The notes under the pieces: model-generated
The model's input: the letters and a program-made list of their open reading frames with translations, nothing else
Told to the model about the DNA's origin: nothing
Database searches by the model: none
Translations under genes and position numbers: made by a program
From: Pseudonocardia sp. TRM90224
GTDB lineage: Bacteria > Actinomycetota > Actinomycetes > Mycobacteriales > Pseudonocardiaceae
Assembly (NCBI RefSeq): GCF_021245725.1
Contig: NZ_JAJGSX010000018.1
Coordinates: forward strand, 80,828 to 144,827
Length of the DNA: 64,000 bases
Direction of reading: 5' to 3'
In this document: positions 40,343 to 48,470 of the stretch, in pieces
How positions within the stretch are numbered: position 1 is the stretch's first letter
How the letters are laid out: every line of letters begins with the position of its first letter

Positions 40343-41584
40343 ATGGACGGCACATCCGGGCTGCACGCGTGGGACAAGTCCCTGCCCGCCGCGGCGGACG
40401 GCATGGCGGCAACCGACTTCGTAGCGACGAAACCACGACTCTCGACCTTCAGCACACCCCTGCTGGTGCTCAGCTCACCCGCGATGGACGCGAACCTCGA
40501 CCGGATGGCGGCGCACTGCGCCGAGCACGGACTCGCGCTCGCACCCCATGGCAAGACCACGATGGCGCCGGCGCTCTGGGACCGGATGCTCCGGGCGGGG
40601 GCGTGGGGCATCACGATCGCGAACGCGGCGCAGCTGCGGGTCGCGGTCACGTTCGGCGTGCGGCGGATCATCCACGCGAACGCGCTGGTCGACCCGGTCG
40701 CGCTGGCCTGGCTCGCCGACGTCCAGCGGGCCGACGCCGGCCTGCAGGTGCTGACCTGGGTCGACTCGACCGGCACGGTCGCCGCGATGGACGCTGCACT
40801 GGCCACGGCCGCGCCGTCGCACCCGATCGATGTGCTCGTCGAGCTGGGCGCGCCGAACGCGCGCACCGGCGCGCGGGACGTCGCGACCGCGCAGGCCGTC
40901 GCCGCCGCGGTCGACGCGAGCCCGTACCTGCGGCTGGCCGGCACGGCGGGTTACGAGGGCTCGCTCGCGCACGACGCGACGGACGCCTCGCTCGCGATCG
41001 TCCGTCGCTACCTGCAGGACCTCGCCGAGCTGCACGGATCGCTCGCCGTCGACGGCGACTCGATCATCACCGCGGGCGGCAGCTCGTTCTTCGACGTCGT
41101 CACCGAGGTGCTCGCCCCGCTGGCGGCCCCCGGCACCGAGGTGGTGCTGCGCTCGGGCGCCTACATGATCCACGACGACGGCTTCTACCGGCGCATCTCA
41201 CCGTTCAGCCGCGACGGCGACGCGCCGTTCCGCTCGGCGATGCACGCGTGGGCACGGGTGATCTCGCAGCCGGAGCCGGGGCTGGCGCTGCTCGACGCCG
41301 GCAAGCGCGACGTCCCGTACGACGAGGGCCTCCCGGTGCCACAGCTGATCGCCGACCAGCTGGGCGCGCCCGCCATGCCACTGGAGGGCGAGATCACGGC
41401 CGTCAACGACCAGCACGCGTACCTCCGCTACGACCCCGCCACGGTGGTGCGGGTCGGGCAAGTGGTCCGGCTGGGTCTCTCGCACCCCTGCACGGCGTTC
41501 GACAAGTGGCGCTGGATCCCCGTGATCGACGAGGAGGACGTCGCCGACCCGGTGGTCACGGAGCTGGTCAGGACGTACTTCTGA
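40343..41584 (+). CDS. PLP-dependent D-amino acid deaminase/dehydratase, fold type III (candidate D-glucosaminate dehydratase)
   Basis: 413 aa, of the D-threonine aldolase/D-serine dehydratase group. The PLP Lys is in LAPHGKTTMAPALWDRML (about residue 71). GTAGYEGSLAHDATDA and ITAGGSSFFDVV bind the phosphate, and the C-terminal beta domain ends LSHPCTAFDKWRWIPV, where His and Cys bind the metal. ATG 40343 follows GAGGG. The next genes are a D-aminoacylase (1-nt overlap) and a KDPG aldolase, with a sugar-acid kinase divergent. A sensible role is elimination of water and ammonia from D-glucosaminate to give 2-keto-3-deoxygluconate. D-serine or D-threonine are alternatives. Confidence 0.82.
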   Translation: MDGTSGLHAWDKSLPAAADGMAATDFVATKPRLSTFSTPLLVLSSPAMDANLDRMAAHCAEHGLALAPHGKTTMAPALWDRMLRAGAWGITIANAAQLRVAVTFGVRRIIHANALVDPVALAWLADVQRADAGLQVLTWVDSTGTVAAMDAALATAAPSHPIDVLVELGAPNARTGARDVATAQAVAAAVDASPYLRLAGTAGYEGSLAHDATDASLAIVRRYLQDLAELHGSLAVDGDSIITAGGSSFFDVVTEVLAPLAAPGTEVVLRSGAYMIHDDGFYRRISPFSRDGDAPFRSAMHAWARVISQPEPGLALLDAGKRDVPYDEGLPVPQLIADQLGAPAMPLEGEITAVNDQHAYLRYDPATVVRVGQVVRLGLSHPCTAFDKWRWIPVIDEEDVADPVVTELVRTYF

Positions 41585-43182
41585 TGCGGACCCTCGTCCG
41601 GCACGCCGCTGTCGTCGACGGCACCGAGTCCGACCGGTACACCGCCGACGTGCTCGTCGACGGCGGACGGATCGCCGCGATCGGGACGGTCCGCGAATCG
41701 GCCGACCGTGTGATCGACGCCGACGGGCTGGTGCTCTCCCCCGGCTTCATCGACATGCACTCCCACTCCGACCTGCAGATCCTGCTCGACACCGAGCACC
41801 TCGCGAAGATCAGCCAGGGCTGCACCACGGAAGTGTTCGGGCAGGACGGCCTCTCCTACGCACCGGTGGACGACGCCGCGCTCGCGATGCTGCGCCGCAA
41901 GATCGCCGGCTGGAACTCCGACCCGGGCCCCGAGACGTTCACCTGGCGCAGCGTCGGGCAGTACCTCGACCGGCTCGACCAGGGCGTAGCGGGCAACGCG
42001 GCCTACCTCGTGCCGCACGGAGTGGTGCGCGCGCTCGTCTGCGGCTGGGACGACGTGCCGGCCACCGACGCCGACATCGCCGCCATGCAGGAGATCGTGC
42101 GCGTCGCGATGGCCGAGGGCGCCGTCGGGATGTCCGCCGGGCTGACGTACACGCCGGGCATGTACGCCGGGTCGGCCGAGCTGATCGCGCTCTGCCGCAC
42201 GGTGGGCGAGCTCGGCGGGTTCTTCGCACCGCACCACCGCTCGTACGGCAAGGGCGCGCTCGACGCCTACGCCGAGATGATCGACCTCACCACGCGGGCG
42301 GGCTGCCCGCTGCACCTCGCGCACGCGTGCATGAACTTCAGCCCGAACAAGGGCCGGGGCGCGGAGCTCGTCGAGCTGCTGGACGGGGCGATCGCCCGCG
42401 GCGCCGACATCACGCTCGACACCTACCCCTACCTGCCCGGCGCGACGACGCTCTCGGCCGTGCTGCCGAGCTGGTCGTCGTCGGGTGGGCTGGACGAGAC
42501 GCTGCGGCGGTTGCACGACCCGTCGGCGCTCGCGCGGATCAAGGACGACCTGGAGGTCCGCGGGTCCGACGGGCACCACGGTGTGGTCGTCGACTGGGAC
42601 ATGATCGAGATCAGCGGCGTGACCAACCCCGACCTCGACGGCGCCGTCGGCCGGACCGTCGCACAGCTCGCCCACGACCACGGCAAGGCGCCGTTCGACG
42701 CGTTCGTCGACCTGCTGGTCCGCGACGACCTCGGCACCGGGATCCTGCACCACATCGGGCACGAGGAGAACGTCCGGACGATCATGCGGCACTCCCGGCA
42801 CACCGGCGGGAGCGACGGGATCCTCGTCGGCGCGAAGCCGCATCCCCGCGCTTGGGGGACGTTCCCGCGCTACCTCGGGCACTACAGCCGCGACCTGGGC
42901 GTCTTCTCGCTGGAGGAGTGCGTCGGGCACCTCACCGGACGCGCCGCCGCGCGGCTGCGGCTGCACGACCGCGGGCTCGTCCGCACCGGCTACGCCGCCG
43001 ACCTCGTGCTGTTCGACCCGGCGACGATCGCCGACACCGCCACCTACCCCGACCCCCGCCAGGCGGCGACCGGTATCCCTTACGTGTTCGTGAACGGAGA
43101 ACTCGCCATGGACGACGGACGCCGCACCAGCGCGCTGGCCGGGAAGGCGCTGCGCCGCCGAGCGGACGGGTCGGTCGCGTGA
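41584..43182 (+). CDS. N-acyl-D-amino-acid deacylase (D-aminoacylase)
   Basis: 532 aa, amidohydrolase superfamily. Metal ligands: GFIDMHSHSDLQ (HxH plus Asp), the loop QGCTTEVFGQDGLSYAP, HHRSYG, LHLAHACMNF, HHIGHEENVR, and VGAKPHPRAWGTFPRYLG, which are D-aminoacylase hallmarks. It removes the acyl group from N-acyl-D-amino acids. N-acetyl-D-glucosaminate has the same (R) configuration at its 2-amino carbon and would be a fitting substrate here. The start ATG shares one base with the upstream stop, and the end overlaps the aldolase GTG. Confidence 0.9.
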   Translation: MRTLVRHAAVVDGTESDRYTADVLVDGGRIAAIGTVRESADRVIDADGLVLSPGFIDMHSHSDLQILLDTEHLAKISQGCTTEVFGQDGLSYAPVDDAALAMLRRKIAGWNSDPGPETFTWRSVGQYLDRLDQGVAGNAAYLVPHGVVRALVCGWDDVPATDADIAAMQEIVRVAMAEGAVGMSAGLTYTPGMYAGSAELIALCRTVGELGGFFAPHHRSYGKGALDAYAEMIDLTTRAGCPLHLAHACMNFSPNKGRGAELVELLDGAIARGADITLDTYPYLPGATTLSAVLPSWSSSGGLDETLRRLHDPSALARIKDDLEVRGSDGHHGVVVDWDMIEISGVTNPDLDGAVGRTVAQLAHDHGKAPFDAFVDLLVRDDLGTGILHHIGHEENVRTIMRHSRHTGGSDGILVGAKPHPRAWGTFPRYLGHYSRDLGVFSLEECVGHLTGRAAARLRLHDRGLVRTGYAADLVLFDPATIADTATYPDPRQAATGIPYVFVNGELAMDDGRRTSALAGKALRRRADGSVA

Positions 43183-43817
43183 ACCCGCTCGACCCGATGC
43201 ACGTGATGGACGTGCTGCGCACCGACCGCGCGCTGACCGTTGTGCGCGCCGACCGGATCCCCGACCCGGTCGCGCTCTCGATCGCGCTCGCCGAGGGCGG
43301 CATCCGCACCGTCGAGCTGACGTTCACGACGCCGGGGGTGCTCGACCACATCACGAAGGCGGCGGGCGCCGGTGTGCTCATCGGCGCCGGCACGGTCATG
43401 TCGGACGAGCAGGCCCGTGCCGCGATCGACTCCGGGGCCCGGTTCCTCGTCACGCCGGGCCTGCGGCCCGCGGTCGCCGAGGTCGCCGTCGCCGCGGGCG
43501 TGCCGGTATTCCTCGGCGCCTTCACCCCGACCGAGGTCGCGACGGCCCTCGACCTGGGCGCGGCCGCCGTCAAGATCTTCCCGGCCGGACGGCTCGGCCC
43601 GAAGTACCTCTCCGACCTGCGCGGGCCCTACCCGGGCATCGGGCTGGTCCCCTCGGGCGGGCTGTCGGCCGACAACGCCGCGGAGTACCTCGCCGCAGGC
43701 GCCCTCGCCGTCAGCGCCGGGACGAGCGTCGTGCCGCCGGCGGTCGTCGAGGCCGGGGAGTGGGCGGAGATCACCGCCCGCGCCCGGACGTTCGCGGCAG
43801 CGATCGCGGCAAGGTAA
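43179..43817 (+). CDS. KDPG/KHG aldolase (2-dehydro-3-deoxyphosphogluconate aldolase)
   Basis: 212 aa, class I aldolase of the Eda family. RTVELTFTTPG carries the catalytic Glu, LIGAGTV the phosphate loop, and AAAVKIFPAGRLGPKYL the Schiff-base Lys. It splits 2-keto-3-deoxy-6-phosphogluconate to pyruvate and glyceraldehyde-3-phosphate. GTG 43179 overlaps the D-aminoacylase stop (GTGA). It is the final step of the proposed N-acetylglucosaminate route. In another setting it could cleave 4-hydroxy-2-oxoglutarate. Confidence 0.92.
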   Translation: MNPLDPMHVMDVLRTDRALTVVRADRIPDPVALSIALAEGGIRTVELTFTTPGVLDHITKAAGAGVLIGAGTVMSDEQARAAIDSGARFLVTPGLRPAVAEVAVAAGVPVFLGAFTPTEVATALDLGAAAVKIFPAGRLGPKYLSDLRGPYPGIGLVPSGGLSADNAAEYLAAGALAVSAGTSVVPPAVVEAGEWAEITARARTFAAAIAAR

Positions 43818-43839
43818 CCCGCTGCACCCACCCCGCCCG

Positions 43840-43856
43840 CCCGCGACGAGCGCGGG
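43840..43856 (+). terminator. possible weak terminator after the aldolase gene
   Basis: CCCGCG-N5-CGCGGG, 22 bp after the aldolase stop, without a T run. The remaining gap to 43984 shows no other gene. A second imperfect GGACGG/CCGTCC hairpin lies near 43908-43932. Confidence 0.3.
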
Positions 43857-43983
43857 GGGTTGCGCGACGCATACGCCGGGCCGCTGCGCCGGCCACGACG
43901 AGGTCACGGACGGCGCTTCCTGTCGCCCGTCCGCGCTACCCTCCCGTCACCGAGCAGCGGCCGAGGGGGGTGGTGCGACGGTG

Positions 43984-45171
43984 ATGAGCAACGTCGACGT
44001 GCTGTCCGAGCTGGAGCGCCGGGCGGCGGCTGAAGGCCGCATCGCGGCGGCCCTCGTCGAGCTCGAACGCCACCCCGGCCACATCCTGCTGAGCACCGCG
44101 ACCCTCACCGGGCGCACGGCCGAGCGTTGGGCCGCCGCGTCCGCCGCGCTCGCCGGGTTGTGGCGCGATTTCGCGACCCACCAGCGGATCGTCGCCGACG
44201 CCGAGGCGGTGCGGGCGCGCAAGGCCCGTCCCGGCGAGCCCGAGCTGGCCGAGCTGCGCCGGTTGTTGGTCGAGGCGTCGATCGAAGAGCGGCGCACGGT
44301 CGTCGAGCGCCGGTTGAGCGGCGATGTCGTCGATGTCGAGACGATCACGTTGCCGGATCTCGCCGAGCGGATGGAGAGCGCGTTCAAGCTCGTCGACGAG
44401 CTGGTCGAGACGTGCGGCGCGCTGCACGCCCAGCTGCTCGCCGGCCTCACACCGCTCGCGGAGCGGGCCAACGCCGCCCGCGTGCTGGCGCACGAGCTGG
44501 GCGAGGACCTCACGGCGGTCACGGCGCGGATCGCGGCGCTCGACAGCGAGGGCACTTCCGACCCGCTCTCGCTCGCCGACGGCGTGCTCGCGGCCCGGCT
44601 CGCGGAGCTCGACGCCGAGCTGGGCGCCGCGTCGGCCGCGCTGGCCGAGCACGCCGCCGCGCGGGCCGGATGGGACGACACGATCGCGGCGCTCACGTCC
44701 GGCATCGCCGCGCTCGGTCCGCTGCGCTCCGCGGCGCTCGACGCGTGGCAGCACGCCGCCGAGCGGATCGTCGGCCCCGTCCCCGAGGTCCCGCCCGATC
44801 GGACGGCCGCGCTGGGCCGGCAGCTCGCCGAGCTCCAGGCGCCGGGGCCCTGGCAGGCCCGGGCGGCGGCCGCCGAGCGGCTGCGGATCTCCGTGGCCGA
44901 GGCGGCCGGCGAGCTGCGCACGGCCCACCAGCTCGCCACCGGCCTGCTGGAGCGGCGCGCCGAGCTCCGCGGGCGGCTGGAGGCGTTCCGCGCCAAGGCC
45001 ACCCGGCTCGGCCACGCCGAGCGCCCCGAGCTGCTGGCGCTCGACAGCGAGCTGCGCGAGCTGTTGTGGAGCCGCCCGTGCGACCTCGCCGCCGCCACCC
45101 GCGCGCTCGCCGCCTACCAGCGCCACCTGCACGCACCCAACCCCACTGATCAGCAAGGACGCACCGCATGA
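43984..45171 (+). CDS. coiled-coil protein of the PknG-like signalling operon
   Basis: 395 aa, almost entirely helical, rich in Ala, Glu, Leu and Arg with heptad-like repeats (such as RRLLVEASIEERRTVVERR and LLERRAELRGRLEAFRAKA). No signal peptide, membrane segment or known catalytic motif is visible. It overlaps the kinase start (ATGA), so it is made with it. A role as scaffold or substrate of the kinase is likely. Start ATG 43984 or GTG 43981 are both possible; GAGGGGGG lies a little far upstream. I do not recognise a named family. Confidence 0.75.
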   Translation: MSNVDVLSELERRAAAEGRIAAALVELERHPGHILLSTATLTGRTAERWAAASAALAGLWRDFATHQRIVADAEAVRARKARPGEPELAELRRLLVEASIEERRTVVERRLSGDVVDVETITLPDLAERMESAFKLVDELVETCGALHAQLLAGLTPLAERANAARVLAHELGEDLTAVTARIAALDSEGTSDPLSLADGVLAARLAELDAELGAASAALAEHAAARAGWDDTIAALTSGIAALGPLRSAALDAWQHAAERIVGPVPEVPPDRTAALGRQLAELQAPGPWQARAAAAERLRISVAEAAGELRTAHQLATGLLERRAELRGRLEAFRAKATRLGHAERPELLALDSELRELLWSRPCDLAAATRALAAYQRHLHAPNPTDQQGRTA

Positions 45172-47459
45172 CGGCTGCACGTTGCCAACGCCCCGGATGC
45201 GATGGCCAGATCGAGGACGGCTTCTGCAACGTCTGCGGCCATGCCGGCGCAGCGGTGGAGGCGAGCGTCCGCACCGCGGCCGGCCGGCCCGACCTCACGG
45301 TCCCGACCGCGGCCGGGCACTTCAGCGGGAGCACCGGCAGCGGCCGGACCGGCCCGGGCAGCTGGGGCAGCGGGAGCACCGGCACCGGCGGCTCCCGCCC
45401 GACCCGACGCGGCTCCGGCCGCACCATGCGCACCGGCACCGCCCGCAGCAGGCTCGGCGCGGGCCTCGTCGACGTCCCGCCGGTGCCGCGGATCGACCCG
45501 TCCAGCGCCCTGCTGGCCGACCCGAAGGTGCCGGAGGAGAAGCGCTTCTGCGGCAAGTGCAACCAGCCGGTCGGCCGGGCCCGGGAGGACCGCCCCGGCC
45601 GGACCGCCGGCTTCTGCCCGAACGACGGCCACCCGTACAACTTCGAGCCGAAGCTGCGGCCGGGCACGCTCGTCGCGGGCCAGTACGAGGTGCGCGGGTG
45701 CCTCGCGCACGGTGGGCTCGGCTGGATCTACCTCGCCGTCGACCGCAACGTCGACGACCGGTGGGTCGTGCTGAAGGGCCTGCTCAACGCGGGCGACACC
45801 GACGCGATGGCCGCCGCCGTCGCGGAGAAGCGGTTCCTCGCGCAGGTCAGCCACCCGAACATCGTCTCGATCTTCAACTTCGTCGAGCACCCCGACGACG
45901 ACGGCTCCGAGGTGGGCTACATCGTCATGGAGTACGTCGGCGGCTCGTCGCTCAAGCAGCTGCTGGAGGCGCGCAGGCTGCCCGACCGCACCATCGATCC
46001 CCTACCGGTCGCCCAGGCCATCGCGTATGCGCTGGAGATGCTGCCCGCGCTCGGCCACCTGCACTCGCTCGGGCTCGCGTACTGCGACTTCAAGCCCGAG
46101 AACGTGATCCAGTACGACCGCCAGCTCAAGCTGATCGACCTCGGCGCCGTGATCCGCATGGACGACCAGCTCAGCGCGATCTACGGGACGATCGGCTACC
46201 AGGCCCCGGAGATCGCGGCCGACGGCCCGTCGCCGGCCTCCGACGTGCACACCGTCGGGCGCACGCTCGCCGTGCTCGCGCTGGGCATGGTGCCGGCCCG
46301 CCGCGGCCGGCCCGCGATGCTGCCCGACCCCGCCGAGGAGCCGATCCTCGCCCGCCACGAGTCGTTCCACCGCGCGCTGCTGCGCGCGACCGACCCCGAC
46401 CCGCTGTGCCGCTTCGAGTCGACCGACGAGATGGCCGAGCAGCTCGCCGGCGTGCTGCGCGAGGTGCTCTCCACCGACGACGGCAAGCCGCGGCCCGCGG
46501 TGTCGTCGGTGTTCGCGCAGCCGCGCGGCACGTTCGCGCCAGGGCTGCTCGCCCAGGGCAGCGAGGCCGGCCGGCCCGCGCCCCACCGGGTGGCCGCCGC
46601 GCTCCCGGTGCCGCTGGTCAACACCGCCGATCCCGCCGCCGGGTTGCTGGCCTCGCTGGCGACGACGGACCGCGGCGAGGTCGAGCGGATCGTCTTCTCC
46701 ACGCGCAACCCGAGCGTCGAACTACGGCTGCGGCTGGTCCGGGCCTACCTCGACGACGGCGACGCGCGTGCGGCGCGTGGTGGGCTCGCCGACATCGCCG
46801 CCATGGAGCCCGACGACTGGCGGCTCGACTGGTACGGCGGCATCGCGGCGCTGATCGAAGGCGATTTTGCGAGCGCGTGCGCGGAGTTCGACACCGTCTA
46901 CTCCACGCTGCCCGGCGAGACCGCGCCGAAGCTCGCGCTCGCGGCGGCCGCGGAGTGCGCGCGGGAGGACGCCCTGGCCGGGCGCTACTACGCGCTCGCC
47001 GGCCGACCCGACCCGAGCGTCGCCGATGCCTCGTTCGGGCTGGCCAGGGTGCTTCTGCGGGCGGGCGACCGGGGTCGCGCGCTGGCCGCGCTCGACACGA
47101 TCCCGGAGAGCTCGAGCCGCTACGTCGCGGCTCAGCTCGCCGCGGTGCAGGCCACGCTGCTGCGCCGCTCCGGGGAGCGGGTCGGCGAGCCGGAGCTGCG
47201 AGCGGCGGCGGCCAGGGTCGAGCGGCTCCAGCTCGACCCCGCCACCAGCCACCAGGTGAGCGCGTCGCTGTTCACCGCGGCCGTCGAGCTGACCCCGGCG
47301 AACGGGCCGTATTTCCTGGGCACGCAGTGGAACGAGCGGGAGCTGCGGCTCTCGCTCGAACGCTGCCTCCGCACCTCGGCGCGGCTCACCTCGGATGCGC
47401 GCGAACGGGTCGAGCTCGTCGACAAAGCCAACGCCGCTCGGCCCCGAACGTGGATCTGA
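45168..47459 (+). CDS. pknG: PknG-like serine/threonine protein kinase with zinc ribbon, rubredoxin-like and TPR regions
   Basis: 763 aa. Order of parts: N-terminal zinc ribbon (CQRPGC...CNVCGH, residues 6-24), Gly/Ser/Thr-rich linker, rubredoxin-like FCGKCNQPVG...GFCPNDGHPYNF (about 126-160), kinase domain (about 165-420), TPR-like helices (about 490-740). Kinase motifs: glycine loop AHGGLGWIYLA, Lys in WVVLKGLL, catalytic loop YCDFKPENV and DLG (in place of DFG) in LIDLGAV. This matches PknG, which in mycobacteria controls glutamate metabolism via an FHA protein and is fed by GlnH and GlnX. Here the phosphatase, VWA and FHA genes follow, and glnH-glnX converge on the operon. The extra N-terminal zinc ribbon is not in mycobacterial PknG. 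Confidence 0.9.
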   Translation: MTAARCQRPGCDGQIEDGFCNVCGHAGAAVEASVRTAAGRPDLTVPTAAGHFSGSTGSGRTGPGSWGSGSTGTGGSRPTRRGSGRTMRTGTARSRLGAGLVDVPPVPRIDPSSALLADPKVPEEKRFCGKCNQPVGRAREDRPGRTAGFCPNDGHPYNFEPKLRPGTLVAGQYEVRGCLAHGGLGWIYLAVDRNVDDRWVVLKGLLNAGDTDAMAAAVAEKRFLAQVSHPNIVSIFNFVEHPDDDGSEVGYIVMEYVGGSSLKQLLEARRLPDRTIDPLPVAQAIAYALEMLPALGHLHSLGLAYCDFKPENVIQYDRQLKLIDLGAVIRMDDQLSAIYGTIGYQAPEIAADGPSPASDVHTVGRTLAVLALGMVPARRGRPAMLPDPAEEPILARHESFHRALLRATDPDPLCRFESTDEMAEQLAGVLREVLSTDDGKPRPAVSSVFAQPRGTFAPGLLAQGSEAGRPAPHRVAAALPVPLVNTADPAAGLLASLATTDRGEVERIVFSTRNPSVELRLRLVRAYLDDGDARAARGGLADIAAMEPDDWRLDWYGGIAALIEGDFASACAEFDTVYSTLPGETAPKLALAAAAECAREDALAGRYYALAGRPDPSVADASFGLARVLLRAGDRGRALAALDTIPESSSRYVAAQLAAVQATLLRRSGERVGEPELRAAAARVERLQLDPATSHQVSASLFTAAVELTPANGPYFLGTQWNERELRLSLERCLRTSARLTSDARERVELVDKANAARPRTWI

Positions 47460-47462
47460 TGC

Positions 47463-48470
47463 ATGCTGCGCGCCGTGATGTGTCCTGATTGCGCGGAGCC
47501 CGTGCACGCCGACGACCTGTTCTGCGAGAGCTGCGGGCGCGATCTGCGGCTCGATCGCGACGCCACCCGCGCCACGGCGTCGCCCGAGCCGTGCGTGCGT
47601 TGCGGCACTCCGGCCGACGGCGAGTCCGACTACTGCTCGGGGTGTGGATTGCGCAGGAACGATGGCACCGACCACGTCGAGATCGACCTCGCCGTGCTCG
47701 CCGGGGTGAGCGACCGCGGGCTCGTGCACCGCCGCAACGAGGACGCGATGGCGCTGGGCAAGCTGGCCAGGGGCACGGAGGTGATCGCGGCCGTCGTCTG
47801 CGACGGGGTCTCCTCGGTGCGCGACCCGCAGCTGGCCTCCCGCAGCGCCGCCGAGACCACGCTGACCGGCCTGCTCGGCGCCGGGTCCGGGTCTGGGTCC
47901 AGCGATGAGCTCATCAGGTCCTCCGTCGCGACCGCGGCGAAGGCGGTCGCCACGCTCGCCGGCAGCAGCCTGCGCGACGCGCCGTCGTGCACGCTGGTCT
48001 GCGGGCTGGTCGAACGCTCCGACGACGGCACCGCCGCGATCTCCGTCGGATGGGTCGGCGACAGCAGGGCCTACTGGCTCTCCGACGCGGGCTCACGGCT
48101 GCTCACGCACGACCACTCGTGGGCGGCCGAGCAGATCGCGGCCGGCGTCCTCGACGAGGAGACCGCGATGTCCGCGCCGATGGCGCACGCGATCACCCGC
48201 TGGATCGGGGCCGACGGGCCCGCCGAGCCCGACGTCATGACGTTCACCCCGCAGACGCCCGGCGTGCTCCTGCTCTGCACCGACGGCTTGTGGAACTACG
48301 TGCCCGACGCCGACGAGCTCGCCGGCCTCACGCTGCCGACGGTGGCGGAGGAGGGCCCGATCGCGGCGGCGACCGAGCTCACCGGCATCGCCATCGAGGC
48401 CGGTGGCCGCGACAACATCACCGTGGTCGTCATCCCCGTATCCCCCGACCTCCCGAGGAGCACTGCATGA
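47463..48470 (+). CDS. PP2C-family protein phosphatase with N-terminal double zinc ribbon
   Basis: 335 aa. Residues 5-60 contain two zinc ribbons (CPDCAEPV...CESCGRD and CVRCGTPA...CSGCGLR). The PP2C domain follows: SDRGLVHRRNEDAM, AVVCDGVSS (metal Asp), GWVGDSRAYWL, LLLCTDGLWNYV and GGRDNITVVVIP. All metal-binding Asp are in place. It should reverse phosphorylation by the kinase encoded 3 bp upstream. Ribbons like those on the kinase and FHA protein suggest a shared docking mode. ATG 47463 overlaps nothing but lies 3 nt after the kinase stop. Confidence 0.92.
   Translation: MLRAVMCPDCAEPVHADDLFCESCGRDLRLDRDATRATASPEPCVRCGTPADGESDYCSGCGLRRNDGTDHVEIDLAVLAGVSDRGLVHRRNEDAMALGKLARGTEVIAAVVCDGVSSVRDPQLASRSAAETTLTGLLGAGSGSGSSDELIRSSVATAAKAVATLAGSSLRDAPSCTLVCGLVERSDDGTAAISVGWVGDSRAYWLSDAGSRLLTHDHSWAAEQIAAGVLDEETAMSAPMAHAITRWIGADGPAEPDVMTFTPQTPGVLLLCTDGLWNYVPDADELAGLTLPTVAEEGPIAAATELTGIAIEAGGRDNITVVVIPVSPDLPRSTA

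Noticed and set aside
44324..47488. Open frame of 1054 codons on the plus strand
   Set aside because: Out of frame with the coiled-coil and PknG-like genes, which have clear motifs and coupled starts.
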